From Acidimicrobiaceae bacterium (GTDB lineage Bacteria; Actinomycetota; Acidimicrobiia; Acidimicrobiales; Bog-793), in assembly GCA_025464005.1 (NCBI GenBank), contig JAODBO010000040.1, forward strand, positions 48,714 to 112,713: a DNA stretch of 64,000 nt, given 5' to 3'. Positions 1 to 9,250 of the stretch are shown here, one piece after another. The translations under genes and the position numbers were made by a program. Each line of letters opens with the position of its first letter. Positions within the stretch are counted from its first letter, which is position 1. The notes under the pieces were generated by a model, which was given only the letters and a program-made list of their open reading frames with translations, searched no databases and was not told where the DNA came from.

Positions 1-224
1 CCGTCGACCGCCGCGGCGTGGCCCATGTTCAGGGGGAGCCCTGAGCACGACGGGGTCGCCTTCGCGAGCCTGCCGGGAACGCCCATCGACGTCCCGGGCG
101 TCACCACGACGACGTCGGCGACGACCGCTGCGATCTGCCGGGTCGGCGCGACGACAACAGGCGTGGCCACCGGGCGCGCAACGTCGACTTCCCCCGGTGC
201 CTCACTGTCGGGCAGGATCAAGAG
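1..224. other. Window edge, no gene assigned with confidence
   Basis: Both strands are open here because of high GC. The minus strand reads without a stop from a GTG at about 230 (or an ATG at 86) to the window edge and could be the 5' end of a gene transcribed leftwards. The plus strand is open as well, in the frame exactly antisense to it. I recognise neither product, so no CDS is called. Confidence 0.3.
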
Positions 225-1868
225 ATGCACCGCAAAGTCCTCAGCAGCGCGCGCCCGCGCCGAGCGCGCCTTGGCATCGCGGTCGCGCTCGTGGCCCTAC
301 TTAGCGGTCTGGCGGTTGAGCTACCAGTAGCTGTTGCATCTGCCCAGACGAGCTTCCCCTCGCCGACTTGGGTGGACACGCTGGGGCAGGTGGCGATGAG
401 CTCCCCCACGGTCGCGATGATCGACGGCGTGCAGGCGGTCGTCTTCGGTTCGGAGAGCGGCTACGTCTTCGTGGTAAATGCCGCTACCGGACAAAATCTG
501 CCCGGCTGGCCGCAGCCGGTCGAGCTCGCTGCAGGGGCGCCCTCCGCGGTCGAGTCGAGCCCGACGGTCGCGTACCTGGACGGAGCCGGTAAGCCTCCGT
601 CGATCGTCGTGGGTGCGGGTTCGACCTACGTCAAGGACCAGCAGGGCGGGCTCGTCGCGTTCAACGCGAACGGGACCGTCCGCTTCGTCTTTCATACCCA
701 GGACATCTACAACGAGTGGAACGGCCAGAGCACCCCCGGTCCCACCGGCTACGACGACGCGGTCTTCTCGACGCCGGCAGTCGGCGACATCACGGGCACG
801 GGTCAGCAGGACATCGTCTTCGGCTCCTGGGACCACGAGCTCTACGCGCTCACTCCGACGGGCGCGCTCGTTCCCGGCTTCCCCTTCCAGACCCAGGACA
901 CGATCTGGTCCTCGCCGGCGCTGTTCCACGTCCGCGGCGGGCGAGCCACCGAGGACATCTTCATCGGCGGCGACGCCACCGGTAGGAACGGCTGCTACGG
1001 CGGCTTCGTCTACGACTTCACCTACCGCCATCAGCAGCCCAAGATCGTTTGGCAGCACTGCGAGCGCCAGACGATCTGGTCGAGCCCTGCCGTCGGCATG
1101 ATCAACTCCTCCGGACGCCCCGCTGTGGTCGTCGGTACCGGCTTCGGCGAGCTTCCGCCGTACACGTCGGCCTCGGACAAGGTCTTCGCCTTCTACGCCG
1201 ACAACGGCGCCCGCGTCGCGGGCTGGCCCGTCACGACCGCCGGCCCGGTGTTCGGCTCGCCCGCGATCGGCGTGCTCCCGGGCAGCACCACCCCGGCGGT
1301 CGTCGACACCTCCTGGTGCACGACCTGCACGACGTCGGCCATCGCCGGGACGTCCGAGGTCTATGCCTGGTCGGGCACCGGCAAGATGCTCTGGAACCAG
1401 ACGGTGAGCGGGCCGAACGACTTCGCGTCGCCCGTGCTCGTGGACCTGACCGGCTCGGGTGCGAACGACGTGCTCGTAGGTGCTGCGGGGGGGCTCTACG
1501 CGCTCGACGGCGCCAATGGCGCGTTCATGTTCGGCGAGAGCGCGGCGGACCCCATCAACACCTGCTCGGTGCAGACCTCCGTCGCGGTCGCCGACCTCGG
1601 CGCTGGGTCAGGCTGGCACATGTTCGAGGCGTGCGGCGGCCCATGGGAGGTGACGGGCACCGGGCGTCTCTACGACTACCCGCTGCCGGCGAGCCCGGCT
1701 ACTGCGCCGCCGTGGCCGATGTGGCGCCAGAATCCCGGTCACGCCGGGGTCGCCACGCTGACGCTCCCGAGCCTCGTCGCCAGCTCGGCCTCGCACCGAG
1801 CCTCGGCGCCACCGACTAAGACTCGGCGCGGCTCTTCAAAGTCGAACGGTCGATCACGCGGTCGATAA
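225..1868 (+). CDS. Secreted FG-GAP/VCBS-type beta-propeller protein
   Basis: This 547-residue protein starts with a basic N-terminus and a hydrophobic stretch ending near ASAQT (about residues 17-41), read as a Sec signal peptide. The mature part repeats a pattern of SSPTV, SSPAV or SPVLVDL followed by a G-x-G-x-x-D-type loop and a VVVG or IVFG strand, roughly every 60-80 residues. This is typical of FG-GAP/VCBS or PQQ-like propellers. Cysteine pairs such as WCTTC suggest disulphides outside the cell. The C-terminal tail is basic and Ser/Arg-rich. No catalytic motif is visible, so ligand binding or a structural surface role is inferred. The last 53 bases overlap the convergent clpP. Confidence 0.75.
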   Translation: MHRKVLSSARPRRARLGIAVALVALLSGLAVELPVAVASAQTSFPSPTWVDTLGQVAMSSPTVAMIDGVQAVVFGSESGYVFVVNAATGQNLPGWPQPVELAAGAPSAVESSPTVAYLDGAGKPPSIVVGAGSTYVKDQQGGLVAFNANGTVRFVFHTQDIYNEWNGQSTPGPTGYDDAVFSTPAVGDITGTGQQDIVFGSWDHELYALTPTGALVPGFPFQTQDTIWSSPALFHVRGGRATEDIFIGGDATGRNGCYGGFVYDFTYRHQQPKIVWQHCERQTIWSSPAVGMINSSGRPAVVVGTGFGELPPYTSASDKVFAFYADNGARVAGWPVTTAGPVFGSPAIGVLPGSTTPAVVDTSWCTTCTTSAIAGTSEVYAWSGTGKMLWNQTVSGPNDFASPVLVDLTGSGANDVLVGAAGGLYALDGANGAFMFGESAADPINTCSVQTSVAVADLGAGSGWHMFEACGGPWEVTGTGRLYDYPLPASPATAPPWPMWRQNPGHAGVATLTLPSLVASSASHRASAPPTKTRRGSSKSNGRSRGR

Positions 1869-2439
1869 ACCCGTACTCGAGCGCTTCCTCGGCGGTGAAC
1901 CAACGGTCGCGGTCCGAGTCGGTCTCGATACGCTCGAGCGGCTGGCCCGTGTGGAACGAGATGCGCTCGGCCATCATCCGCTTGAGGTAGATGATCTGCT
2001 CGGCCTGGATGGCGATGTCGGCGGCCTGGCCCTGCATCTGGCCCGACGGCTGGTGCATCAAGATCCTCGAGTGTGGCAACGCGTAGCGCTTGCCGGGCTG
2101 GCCCGCGCAGAGCAGGAACTGGCCCATCGAGGCGGCGAGGCCGAGGCAGATCGTCGACACGTCGCAACGGACGTACTGCATGGTGTCGTAGATGGCCAGC
2201 CCATCGGTGACGGAGCCACCCGGCGAGTTGATGTAGAGGCTGATGTCCCGATCGGTGTCCTCGGCCTCGAGGAGCAGCAGCTGGGCACAGACCATGTTGG
2301 CCGAGGTCTGGTCGACCTGCGTGCCGAGGAAGATGATGCGCTCTTTGAGCAAGCGCTGGTAGATGTCCCCTGCCGGGTCACCGGGCGACGAGAGCGCCGA
2401 GGAGGGACCGTACCCGGCGGTGATGAGTTCTGCGGTCAT
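1816..2439 (-). CDS. clpP: ATP-dependent Clp protease proteolytic subunit ClpP (stand-alone copy)
   Basis: This is a 207-residue ClpP serine peptidase, the barrel subunit that degrades proteins unfolded by ClpX or ClpC. The catalytic triad is complete: Ser104 in the AASMG motif, His129 in MHQPSG and Asp178 in SDRD. The oxyanion-loop motif NSPGGS is at 71-76. Length is normal for the family. It sits 49 kb from the second clpP, which is next to clpX. In most actinobacteria the two clpP genes are adjacent, and their products form mixed two-ring complexes. It lies upstream of and divergent from tRNA-Leu. Assignment to P1 or P2 is not possible from sequence alone. Confidence 0.95.
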   Translation of the reverse strand: MTAELITAGYGPSSALSSPGDPAGDIYQRLLKERIIFLGTQVDQTSANMVCAQLLLLEAEDTDRDISLYINSPGGSVTDGLAIYDTMQYVRCDVSTICLGLAASMGQFLLCAGQPGKRYALPHSRILMHQPSGQMQGQAADIAIQAEQIIYLKRMMAERISFHTGQPLERIETDSDRDRWFTAEEALEYGFIDRVIDRSTLKSRAES

Positions 2440-2514
2440 GCGAGCAGGCTACCCGGCGCTGGGGGACTCGGCGCGCGCCGGGGACGCGGGTAGCCTCGGC
2501 GCGAGGTCAAGCAC

Positions 2515-2596
2515 GCGGGTGTGGCGAAATTGGCATACGCGCCGGGTTTAGGTCCCGGTCCCTTCGGGGGTGGGAGTTCGAGTCTCCCCGCCCGCA
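2515..2596 (+). tRNA. tRNA-Leu (anticodon UAG)
   Basis: An 82-nt cloverleaf. The 7-bp acceptor pairs GCGGGTG with CGCCCGC (one G-T pair) and the discriminator is A2596. The anticodon loop TTTAGGT gives UAG on a CCGGG/CCCGG stem, there is a long variable arm as in class II tRNAs, and the T-loop is TTCGAGT. CCA is not encoded. It reads CUN leucine codons. Confidence 0.95.
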
Positions 2597-2627
2597 CGCT
2601 GGGCGTTCGAGAAGCTGAGCGTGCGGG
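2591..2627. repeat. 10-bp inverted repeat overlapping the tRNA-Leu 3' end
   Basis: CCCGCACGCT (2591-2600) is perfectly complementary to AGCGTGCGGG (2618-2627) across a 17-nt loop. The left arm contains the last six bases of the tRNA. No T-tract follows, so it is not a canonical rho-independent terminator. It may be a partial inverted duplication of the tRNA end left by recombination. Confidence 0.6.
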
Positions 2628-2633
2628 GAGCTG

Positions 2634-2652
2634 AGGTCGCTGGTTCGAATCC
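2634..2652 (+). repeat. Orphan tRNA T-arm fragment, possible attachment-site scar
   Basis: The 19 bases AGGTCGCTGGTTCGAATCC look like the variable-loop/T-arm portion of a bacterial tRNA, with GGTTCGAATCC as the T-loop signature. They are not part of any foldable tRNA here, and downstream similarity stops at once. They do not match the neighbouring tRNA-Leu T-arm. A tRNA 3' fragment next to gene debris is what an old integration or excision event leaves; that interpretation is inference. Confidence 0.5.
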
Positions 2653-2929
2653 ATCGATATCTTGGCCGTTCGGTCTAGCCAGGTTGCCGCTGACGACGAC
2701 GAGTGGATCGATTCGCTCGGAAGGTGGGAAGTCGACGCTCGGAAGGTCGTTGGCAACCCGGTCAACATGATGGTCGTGTCGTTCGATGAGGGTGCCTGCA
2801 CTGCTCCGACGTCGTTCAGGACCGTGGCAGACGATCGCGCGCGAGGGAATCCCCCTGCTGGGCTCGCCACTATCTGCACTGGCGTCGGTGGTCTGAAGTG
2901 CCACGCGCACGCGCCAAGAGCCGAACTGC
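2653..2929. other. Non-coding stretch downstream of tRNA-Leu
   Basis: Open frames exist on both strands but none shows a recognisable motif, a ribosome-binding site or a continuous protein-like composition. It separates the T-arm fragment from the decayed gene pair and may be degraded mobile DNA. Confidence 0.4.
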
Positions 2930-3350
2930 ATTTCGTGAGGGATGACACGTTGATCGAGGTTTCGCGCCTAGGCCTCGACCGTCCCCGCTCTCGATCTACC
3001 CCGCAGTGGACCATGGCGGTCATCGGAGCCGCCGAGGCACTCCTCACCCAGCCTGAAGAAACAGTGACCGTCTCAAGCGTCAGGGAACTCACGGGCTATT
3101 CGGTCGAGGCGACAACGCGCTCGCTGCGATTTCTCGAGGATCGTGGTCATCTCGAGTCGCCCGGAGATCATGCTTCTCGGAGGGCTCGTTCCCGAACCTC
3201 TCTGTTCGCAAAGCAGCGCCCTTCACGCAGGCATGACCGACATCGACGTTCAGGTCGACCTCGAGATCGTCGCCGGCTCAACCAACGCGAAGCGGCTCGA
3301 GGACGCGAGAAGCCGAGCGTTCGAGAACGTGGGGGATCCTCGCAGCTCTG
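2930..3350 (+). pseudogene. Decayed HTH / nucleotidyltransferase pair (AbiE-like remnant)
   Basis: Two protein-like segments in different frames abut near 3150-3175. The first (about 2998-3165) reads as a winged-helix segment: VSSVRELTGYS, then TTRSLRFLEDRGHLE. The second (about 3150-3345, plus 1 frame) reads MLLGGLVPE and later TDIDVQVDLEIV, the GG...DxDVxVD signature of the nucleotidyltransferase fold used by AbiEii-like toxins. The second segment breaks off before the end of the convergent lipoprotein gene. No full-length start or stop pairing exists, so this looks like an HTH antitoxin-like gene fused by deletion to a truncated nucleotidyltransferase. A relative of the second gene is intact at 57468-58226. 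Confidence 0.55.
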
Positions 3351-3352
3351 GC

Positions 3353-4504
<1,152 letters not shown>

Positions 4505-4512
4505 CGACCGGG

Positions 4513-5895
4513 TCAGTGATCGCGACGCAATGCACCCTTTGCCAACGTCACGGCGAAGTCGACGAGTGACGAGCTCTTGTGTGCACTGCCAAGAACGTCG
4601 TCGAAGGCCTCGAGGAAGTAGTCGACCTCGTCCTGGCCCGCGACGAGCGGCGGCAGCAACTTGATGACGTTCATCGAGTCCCCCGCGACCTGGGTGAGGA
4701 TCCGGTGTCGCTGGAAGAGAGGACCGACGATGAGCTGAGAGAACAGCCCCTTGTGCGCCAGCTCGAGCAGTCGGTAGCGGGAGCGCACCCCCGGCGAGCG
4801 GGGCTCTCCGAAGACGAGCCCGATCATGAGGCCTTCCCCACGTACGAGATGGAAGAGCTCGTAGCGCTCGAGCAGTGGTGCGAGGCCCTTGGAGAACGCC
4901 TCGCCGGTGACTCGCGCCCGGTCCACGAGGTCTTCGTCGTCGATCGTCTGCAGCGTCGCGAGACCGGCGACCATCGCGAGCGTGTTGTTCTTGAAGGTCG
5001 AGGAGTGGACGAGCGCCCGGTCCATCGAGGAGTAGACCCGATCCGAGACCTCGGTCGAGCAGATCATGGCCCCGACGGGCACGTAGCCACCGGAAAGGGC
5101 TTTCGAGGTCGTGACGATGTCGGGCACGAGTCCCCAGTGCTCGTAGGCCCAAAGCTTGCCCGTGCGCCCGAGACCGGTCTGTACCTCGTCGGCCACGAAG
5201 AGCGTCCCGTAACGCCGGCAGAGCTCCTGGACCGAGTCCCAGTAGGAAGAGGGCGCGACGTTCACGCCCTTGCCTTGAATCGGCTCGACGACGAAGGCGG
5301 CGACGTCACGCTTTTGCAGCTCGCGCTCGAGCGCCTCGGCGTCGCCGAACGGCACCTGGTCGAAGCCGGGCAGGTAGGGACCGAACCCCTTGCGGAACTC
5401 CTTGCCGCCGTTGAGGGAGAGCGCGCCGTAGGTGAGGCCGTGGAACGCGTGGTCGCAGTAGAGGACACGCTTGCGCTTGGTGGCAAAGCGCGCGAATTTC
5501 GTCGCCGCCTCGACGGCTTCAGCTCCGGAGTTGGTGAACACGACTCGACCCATGCCTGGATGGGTCCGCTTGAGCAGCTCCTCCGCGAGCACCCCGGCGA
5601 GCAGCGGGGCGTCCATCTGGACGAGGCTCGCCAGGTCCGCGTCGAGCGCATCGTGCAACGCCTTCTTGATGACCGGGTGGCTCCTGCCGAGAGCGAACAC
5701 GCCGAATCCCGAGAGCAGGTCGAGGAAGCGATCCCCGGACTCGTCGTAGAGGTAGCAGCCGTCTGCTCGCACGTAGCGGCGGTCGAAGCCAATGGTCTTC
5801 AGCACGCGAACGATCTGCGGGTTGAGATTGCGGGCGTAGAGCTCGAAGTTCTCCCCGGTCCTGCGGTCCAGCACGTCGCGCAGGTCGAAGCTCAT
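4513..5895 (-). CDS. Class III PLP-dependent aminotransferase
   Basis: A 460-residue fold-type I aminotransferase of the acetylornithine/4-aminobutyrate class. The PLP-binding Lys265 lies in TTSKALSGGY, the cofactor-ring Asp in ADEVQTGLGRTG (235-246), and the phosphate-binding NSGAEAVEAA at 122-131. Length is normal. The substrate cannot be read from the sequence. Related actinobacterial proteins include ornithine, lysine and hopanoid-type (HpnO) aminotransferases, and no pathway partner is adjacent. Its stop is 8 bp from the start of the lipoprotein gene, so the two probably form an operon. The ATG at 5895 is preceded by GGAGGAAG. Confidence 0.85.
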   Translation of the reverse strand: MSFDLRDVLDRRTGENFELYARNLNPQIVRVLKTIGFDRRYVRADGCYLYDESGDRFLDLLSGFGVFALGRSHPVIKKALHDALDADLASLVQMDAPLLAGVLAEELLKRTHPGMGRVVFTNSGAEAVEAATKFARFATKRKRVLYCDHAFHGLTYGALSLNGGKEFRKGFGPYLPGFDQVPFGDAEALERELQKRDVAAFVVEPIQGKGVNVAPSSYWDSVQELCRRYGTLFVADEVQTGLGRTGKLWAYEHWGLVPDIVTTSKALSGGYVPVGAMICSTEVSDRVYSSMDRALVHSSTFKNNTLAMVAGLATLQTIDDEDLVDRARVTGEAFSKGLAPLLERYELFHLVRGEGLMIGLVFGEPRSPGVRSRYRLLELAHKGLFSQLIVGPLFQRHRILTQVAGDSMNVIKLLPPLVAGQDEVDYFLEAFDDVLGSAHKSSSLVDFAVTLAKGALRRDH

Positions 5896-5982
5896 CGACT
5901 TCCTCCAGGGTCGCCCATCAGCGCAATCCTACCGGTGCGGCTCATGTCGTCGCAGCCGCCGGGTCCCGCCTCGTCGAGCGCC

Positions 5983-7779
5983 TCATCCCTTGATGCCGTA
6001 CGCGCCGAGCACGCGGAGCGGATCGACACTCGTCCGCGGCTCGACGAGCACGAAGTCGCCGACGTCGAGAGCGCGATAGCCGATGCCGTGACGAGCTAGC
6101 CAGGACTCGAGCTCCGGTGCGAGCAGGCAGAGCTGACCCTTGGCCGCGCAGCCCGGGTCGAGCACGGAGTTGCCGAGCGCCGCCGCGGCCTGACCGCGCA
6201 GCAAGGGGTTCTTGAAGATCCACGCGGGGTGCGCCGAGCTCTCCACCTCGCGCAGGTACGGCTTGTAGCGCACGTAGATCGCGTCGCTCGCGGTCAGCTT
6301 CCCACCCGACTCGAAGTCGAGGGCGTAGGCGAGCCAGTACCCCGCGTACGCGTCGCGCACACCCAATGCCTCGAGCTCGTGCGCGACCCTGAGGACGGCG
6401 CCGTCCGGGTCGGACCGCCAGGTGAACCATCCCGTCCGGCCGGGAAACACCTGCGGCCGGTACGGCGCCAGCTGGGTCGTCGCCGTGATGGTGAGCGCGA
6501 GACCGGCGACAACCACGGCGATGAGCGGGAGCGCCCGTCGTAGCGTCCCCGCTCCGGACCGCTCGAGCTCCCGCGACCGGGAGCGTCTGAGGACTCGGGT
6601 GGTCCATCTAGCGCCGGCATCGGCAGCGGAGACGGCGACGAGCGCCGCGACCGGCGCCATGTAGACGCCATAGCGCCCGTCCTGCCAAAACCAGGTCTCG
6701 GGCAGGTACGCGTAGAAGACGGGGAACAGCACGACGAAGCCGACCACCACGAGGGCCCGGCGCTTCGTCGCGAGTCGGACGAGCCAGAGCGCTGCGACGA
6801 GCAGCACGCACGCGTAGAGCACCTCGCCAAGCGCCGTGACACGCCCGCTGGACGAGCCCGGGGCGAGCAGCCAGCCCCCCGAAACCCGCAGCCGCAGGCC
6901 GAGCACCATCGGCAGGACGTAGGTGTCGAGGACCCGGATATGCAACCCGAAAGCGGTGTCGGGGCCGCCGGTCGCGCGAAGCGAGGGGTAGCCGGAAGCC
7001 ACGTTGTGCCAGAGCCACGGCAGCGCCCCGAGGGCTGCCGCGAGGATCGCCGCCACCGCGTGGACGGGACGGACGCTCGCCCGGCGACGGGCGAGTCGCC
7101 AGGCGAGCAGGACGCCGCTCGGGATGGCGTAATAGGCGATCTCGGGCGAGCACCACCAGCCGAGGCCCACGCTCGCCCCGAGAAGCACCCACAGCGCGAG
7201 CCGGCCGCGGGCGGACTCCGGCTCCCCGTCGGCGAGCCGCAAGGACGCGAGCAGGCACACGAGGCCGCAATCGAGCGTCAGGAAGCGAAAGCCGTACTCG
7301 ATCGTCGACTGCCAGACGTAGACCTCGGGCCAGAGCCAAAAGAGCGCCGCGGCGGCGACGCCAACGGCCGGGCCGAAGAGCCGGCGACCGATCCGCCAGA
7401 GCAGCAGCGCGGCCACCGCGTCGAGAAGGACCGGGGTCAAGCCAAGGGCGAGTGTCGACTGCCCGAAGAGCCCGAAGGCTGCCGCTACGACGTACGGCTC
7501 GCCGCCGCCGTAGCTCTGCCCCCAGTAGAAGGCGAAGAAGTGGCCGTGGAGGATCTCGCGCGCCATCAGGCCCACGACGGCCTCGTCGGAGCCGACCGGC
7601 TGGCGTCCGAGGACCCACAGCCGAAGTAGGAGGCCGAGGGCGACGGCGAACAGGACGAGCACCGCGACGAGAGCCCGTCCGCCCGACAGGCGGCCGCTCA
7701 CGCGGCCGAGCCGGACGTGGCCGCCCCGGTGGCCGGCGACCTCTTCGGCGATCGCAGTCGGATCGGCCGTGTCGGTCAA
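5983..7779 (-). CDS. GT-C family membrane glycosyltransferase (ArnT/PMT-like)
   Basis: A 598-residue polytopic protein. After a cytosolic N-terminus, the first transmembrane helix (about residues 35-55) is followed by an extracytoplasmic loop with GSDEAV, the acidic pair typical of GT-C enzymes that use polyprenyl-phosphate sugars. About ten further hydrophobic helices follow, then a soluble C-terminal part. The likely role is to transfer a sugar from a lipid carrier to an envelope acceptor; donor and acceptor are unknown. The start is a TTG with AGGAG just upstream. It is divergent from the yhaO-like gene and separated from the aminotransferase by 87 bp. Confidence 0.75.
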   Translation of the reverse strand: MTDTADPTAIAEEVAGHRGGHVRLGRVSGRLSGGRALVAVLVLFAVALGLLLRLWVLGRQPVGSDEAVVGLMAREILHGHFFAFYWGQSYGGGEPYVVAAAFGLFGQSTLALGLTPVLLDAVAALLLWRIGRRLFGPAVGVAAAALFWLWPEVYVWQSTIEYGFRFLTLDCGLVCLLASLRLADGEPESARGRLALWVLLGASVGLGWWCSPEIAYYAIPSGVLLAWRLARRRASVRPVHAVAAILAAALGALPWLWHNVASGYPSLRATGGPDTAFGLHIRVLDTYVLPMVLGLRLRVSGGWLLAPGSSSGRVTALGEVLYACVLLVAALWLVRLATKRRALVVVGFVVLFPVFYAYLPETWFWQDGRYGVYMAPVAALVAVSAADAGARWTTRVLRRSRSRELERSGAGTLRRALPLIAVVVAGLALTITATTQLAPYRPQVFPGRTGWFTWRSDPDGAVLRVAHELEALGVRDAYAGYWLAYALDFESGGKLTASDAIYVRYKPYLREVESSAHPAWIFKNPLLRGQAAAALGNSVLDPGCAAKGQLCLLAPELESWLARHGIGYRALDVGDFVLVEPRTSVDPLRVLGAYGIKG

Positions 7780-7942
7780 AGGCTCCTCACCAACTCGTCA
7801 CCGGACTGTCCCCCGTCGCCGACGTAGGCGATGTCCTGCCTCGTGAGCGCCGCGATCCACTTCCGCACCTGACGGTGTCGAGCGTCTCCGCGGCGGCCCG
7901 ATCGTATGCCGATGACACAGCCGGTCGGTAGTCTCGGCCGCG

Positions 7943-9250
7943 ATGTCCGACGACCCCAGCCGATCCTTCTGCTTCGTGCACGCGGCCGATCTCCACCTCG
8001 ACACACCGTTCAAGGGCGTCCACGAGACGGCGCCGTTCGTCGCCCGAGCGTTGCGCGAAGCATCTCTCGCGGCTTTCGACGCGATCGTCGACCTGGCACT
8101 GGAGCGGCGCGCCGCCTTCCTCGTGGTCGCTGGGGACATCTACGACGGTGCCGAGCGGGGCTTGCGCGCCCAGCTCCGCTTCCGGTCCGGCCTCGGCCGA
8201 CTCGCGGAGGCGGGCATCGCGAGCTTCGTCGTCCACGGCAACCACGACCCGGTCGCGGAGGGCTGGTCGGCCGTCCGCTCGTGGCCGGACGGCGTGACCG
8301 TGTTCGAGCCCGAGACGGTCCGAGTCGTACCCGTCCTGCGCGACGGCATCGCAATCGCGACCGTCCAGGGCATCAGTTACGCGAAGCGCGAGACGACCGA
8401 GAACCTCGCGCTCCGCTTCGCGCGGCCTGACGGTCCGGGCGTGCATGTCGGTCTGCTCCACTGCAACGTCCAGGGAGCGGCTCAGGGATACGCCGACTAC
8501 AGCCCCTGCACCCTCGACGATCTCCGGCGGGCACGGCTCGACTACTGGGCGCTCGGCCATATCCATCAGCACGGCGTGCTCGCAGTGGGCGACGGACCGG
8601 GAGAGCCGTACGTCGTGTACGCCGGCAACAGCCAGGCCCGCAGCCCGCGCCTCAGCGAACGTGGCCCGAAGGGAGCGGTCGTCGTCCACGTGGCGGCGGG
8701 GCGGGTCGAGCGGGTCGAGCCCGTCGCGTGCGACAAGGTCCGATTCGACGAGATCGACTGCGCCATCGACGACCTGGTCGGACTCGAGGACGTCGAGGAT
8801 CGCCTGCTCGGTCGAGCGGACGACCTGCTTGTGGCCGCAGACGGCAGGTCGCTCGTGCTGCGGGCGCGACTTGGCGGGCGAGGCCAGCTGCACGAGGAGC
8901 TTGCCCGTCCCGGCACGCTCGAAGGCCTGCTCCGCCACCTGCGGGACGCGGCGGGATCGCCGGCTCGCTTTTGCTGGTGGGACGCCATCGAGGACGCGAC
9001 CGCTCCGGACCTCGATCTCGACGCCGTGCGGGTCCGGGGCGACTTCTCCTCCGACCTGCTCCAGCTGGCCGAGGCGATCGCAGGCGATCCGGTCGCCAGT
9101 TCCGCGCTCGGCGACGAGCTCGTCGGAGCGGCCCCGCGCCTGCTCTCGCGTGATGTCGCGGGCCTCGTAGGCGATCCGGGCCGTCTGCGCGAGCTCCTCG
9201 GCGCGGCGACGACCCTTGCGCTCGACGAGCTGGCGAGCAGCGACGGATGA
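7943..9250 (+). CDS. YhaO/SbcD-like metallophosphoesterase nuclease
   Basis: 435 residues with all calcineurin-type metal motifs in order: HAADLHLD, GDIYD, GNHD, the LLHCN histidine and GHIHQHG. This places it with Mre11/SbcD/YhaO DNA exonucleases. The C-terminal part has the expected capping and partner-binding region. It overlaps the next gene by ATGA, so the pair is translationally coupled and probably acts as a Mre11-Rad50-like complex on DNA ends. YhaO/YhaN-type pairs are linked to DNA repair. No defence genes flank it, so a housekeeping repair role is the simplest reading. Confidence 0.88.
   Translation: MSDDPSRSFCFVHAADLHLDTPFKGVHETAPFVARALREASLAAFDAIVDLALERRAAFLVVAGDIYDGAERGLRAQLRFRSGLGRLAEAGIASFVVHGNHDPVAEGWSAVRSWPDGVTVFEPETVRVVPVLRDGIAIATVQGISYAKRETTENLALRFARPDGPGVHVGLLHCNVQGAAQGYADYSPCTLDDLRRARLDYWALGHIHQHGVLAVGDGPGEPYVVYAGNSQARSPRLSERGPKGAVVVHVAAGRVERVEPVACDKVRFDEIDCAIDDLVGLEDVEDRLLGRADDLLVAADGRSLVLRARLGGRGQLHEELARPGTLEGLLRHLRDAAGSPARFCWWDAIEDATAPDLDLDAVRVRGDFSSDLLQLAEAIAGDPVASSALGDELVGAAPRLLSRDVAGLVGDPGRLRELLGAATTLALDELASSDG

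Noticed and set aside
4579..6099. 506-codon open frame opposite the aminotransferase
   Set aside because: It shadows a well-supported PLP enzyme in the antisense frame and has no start signal or recognisable domain.
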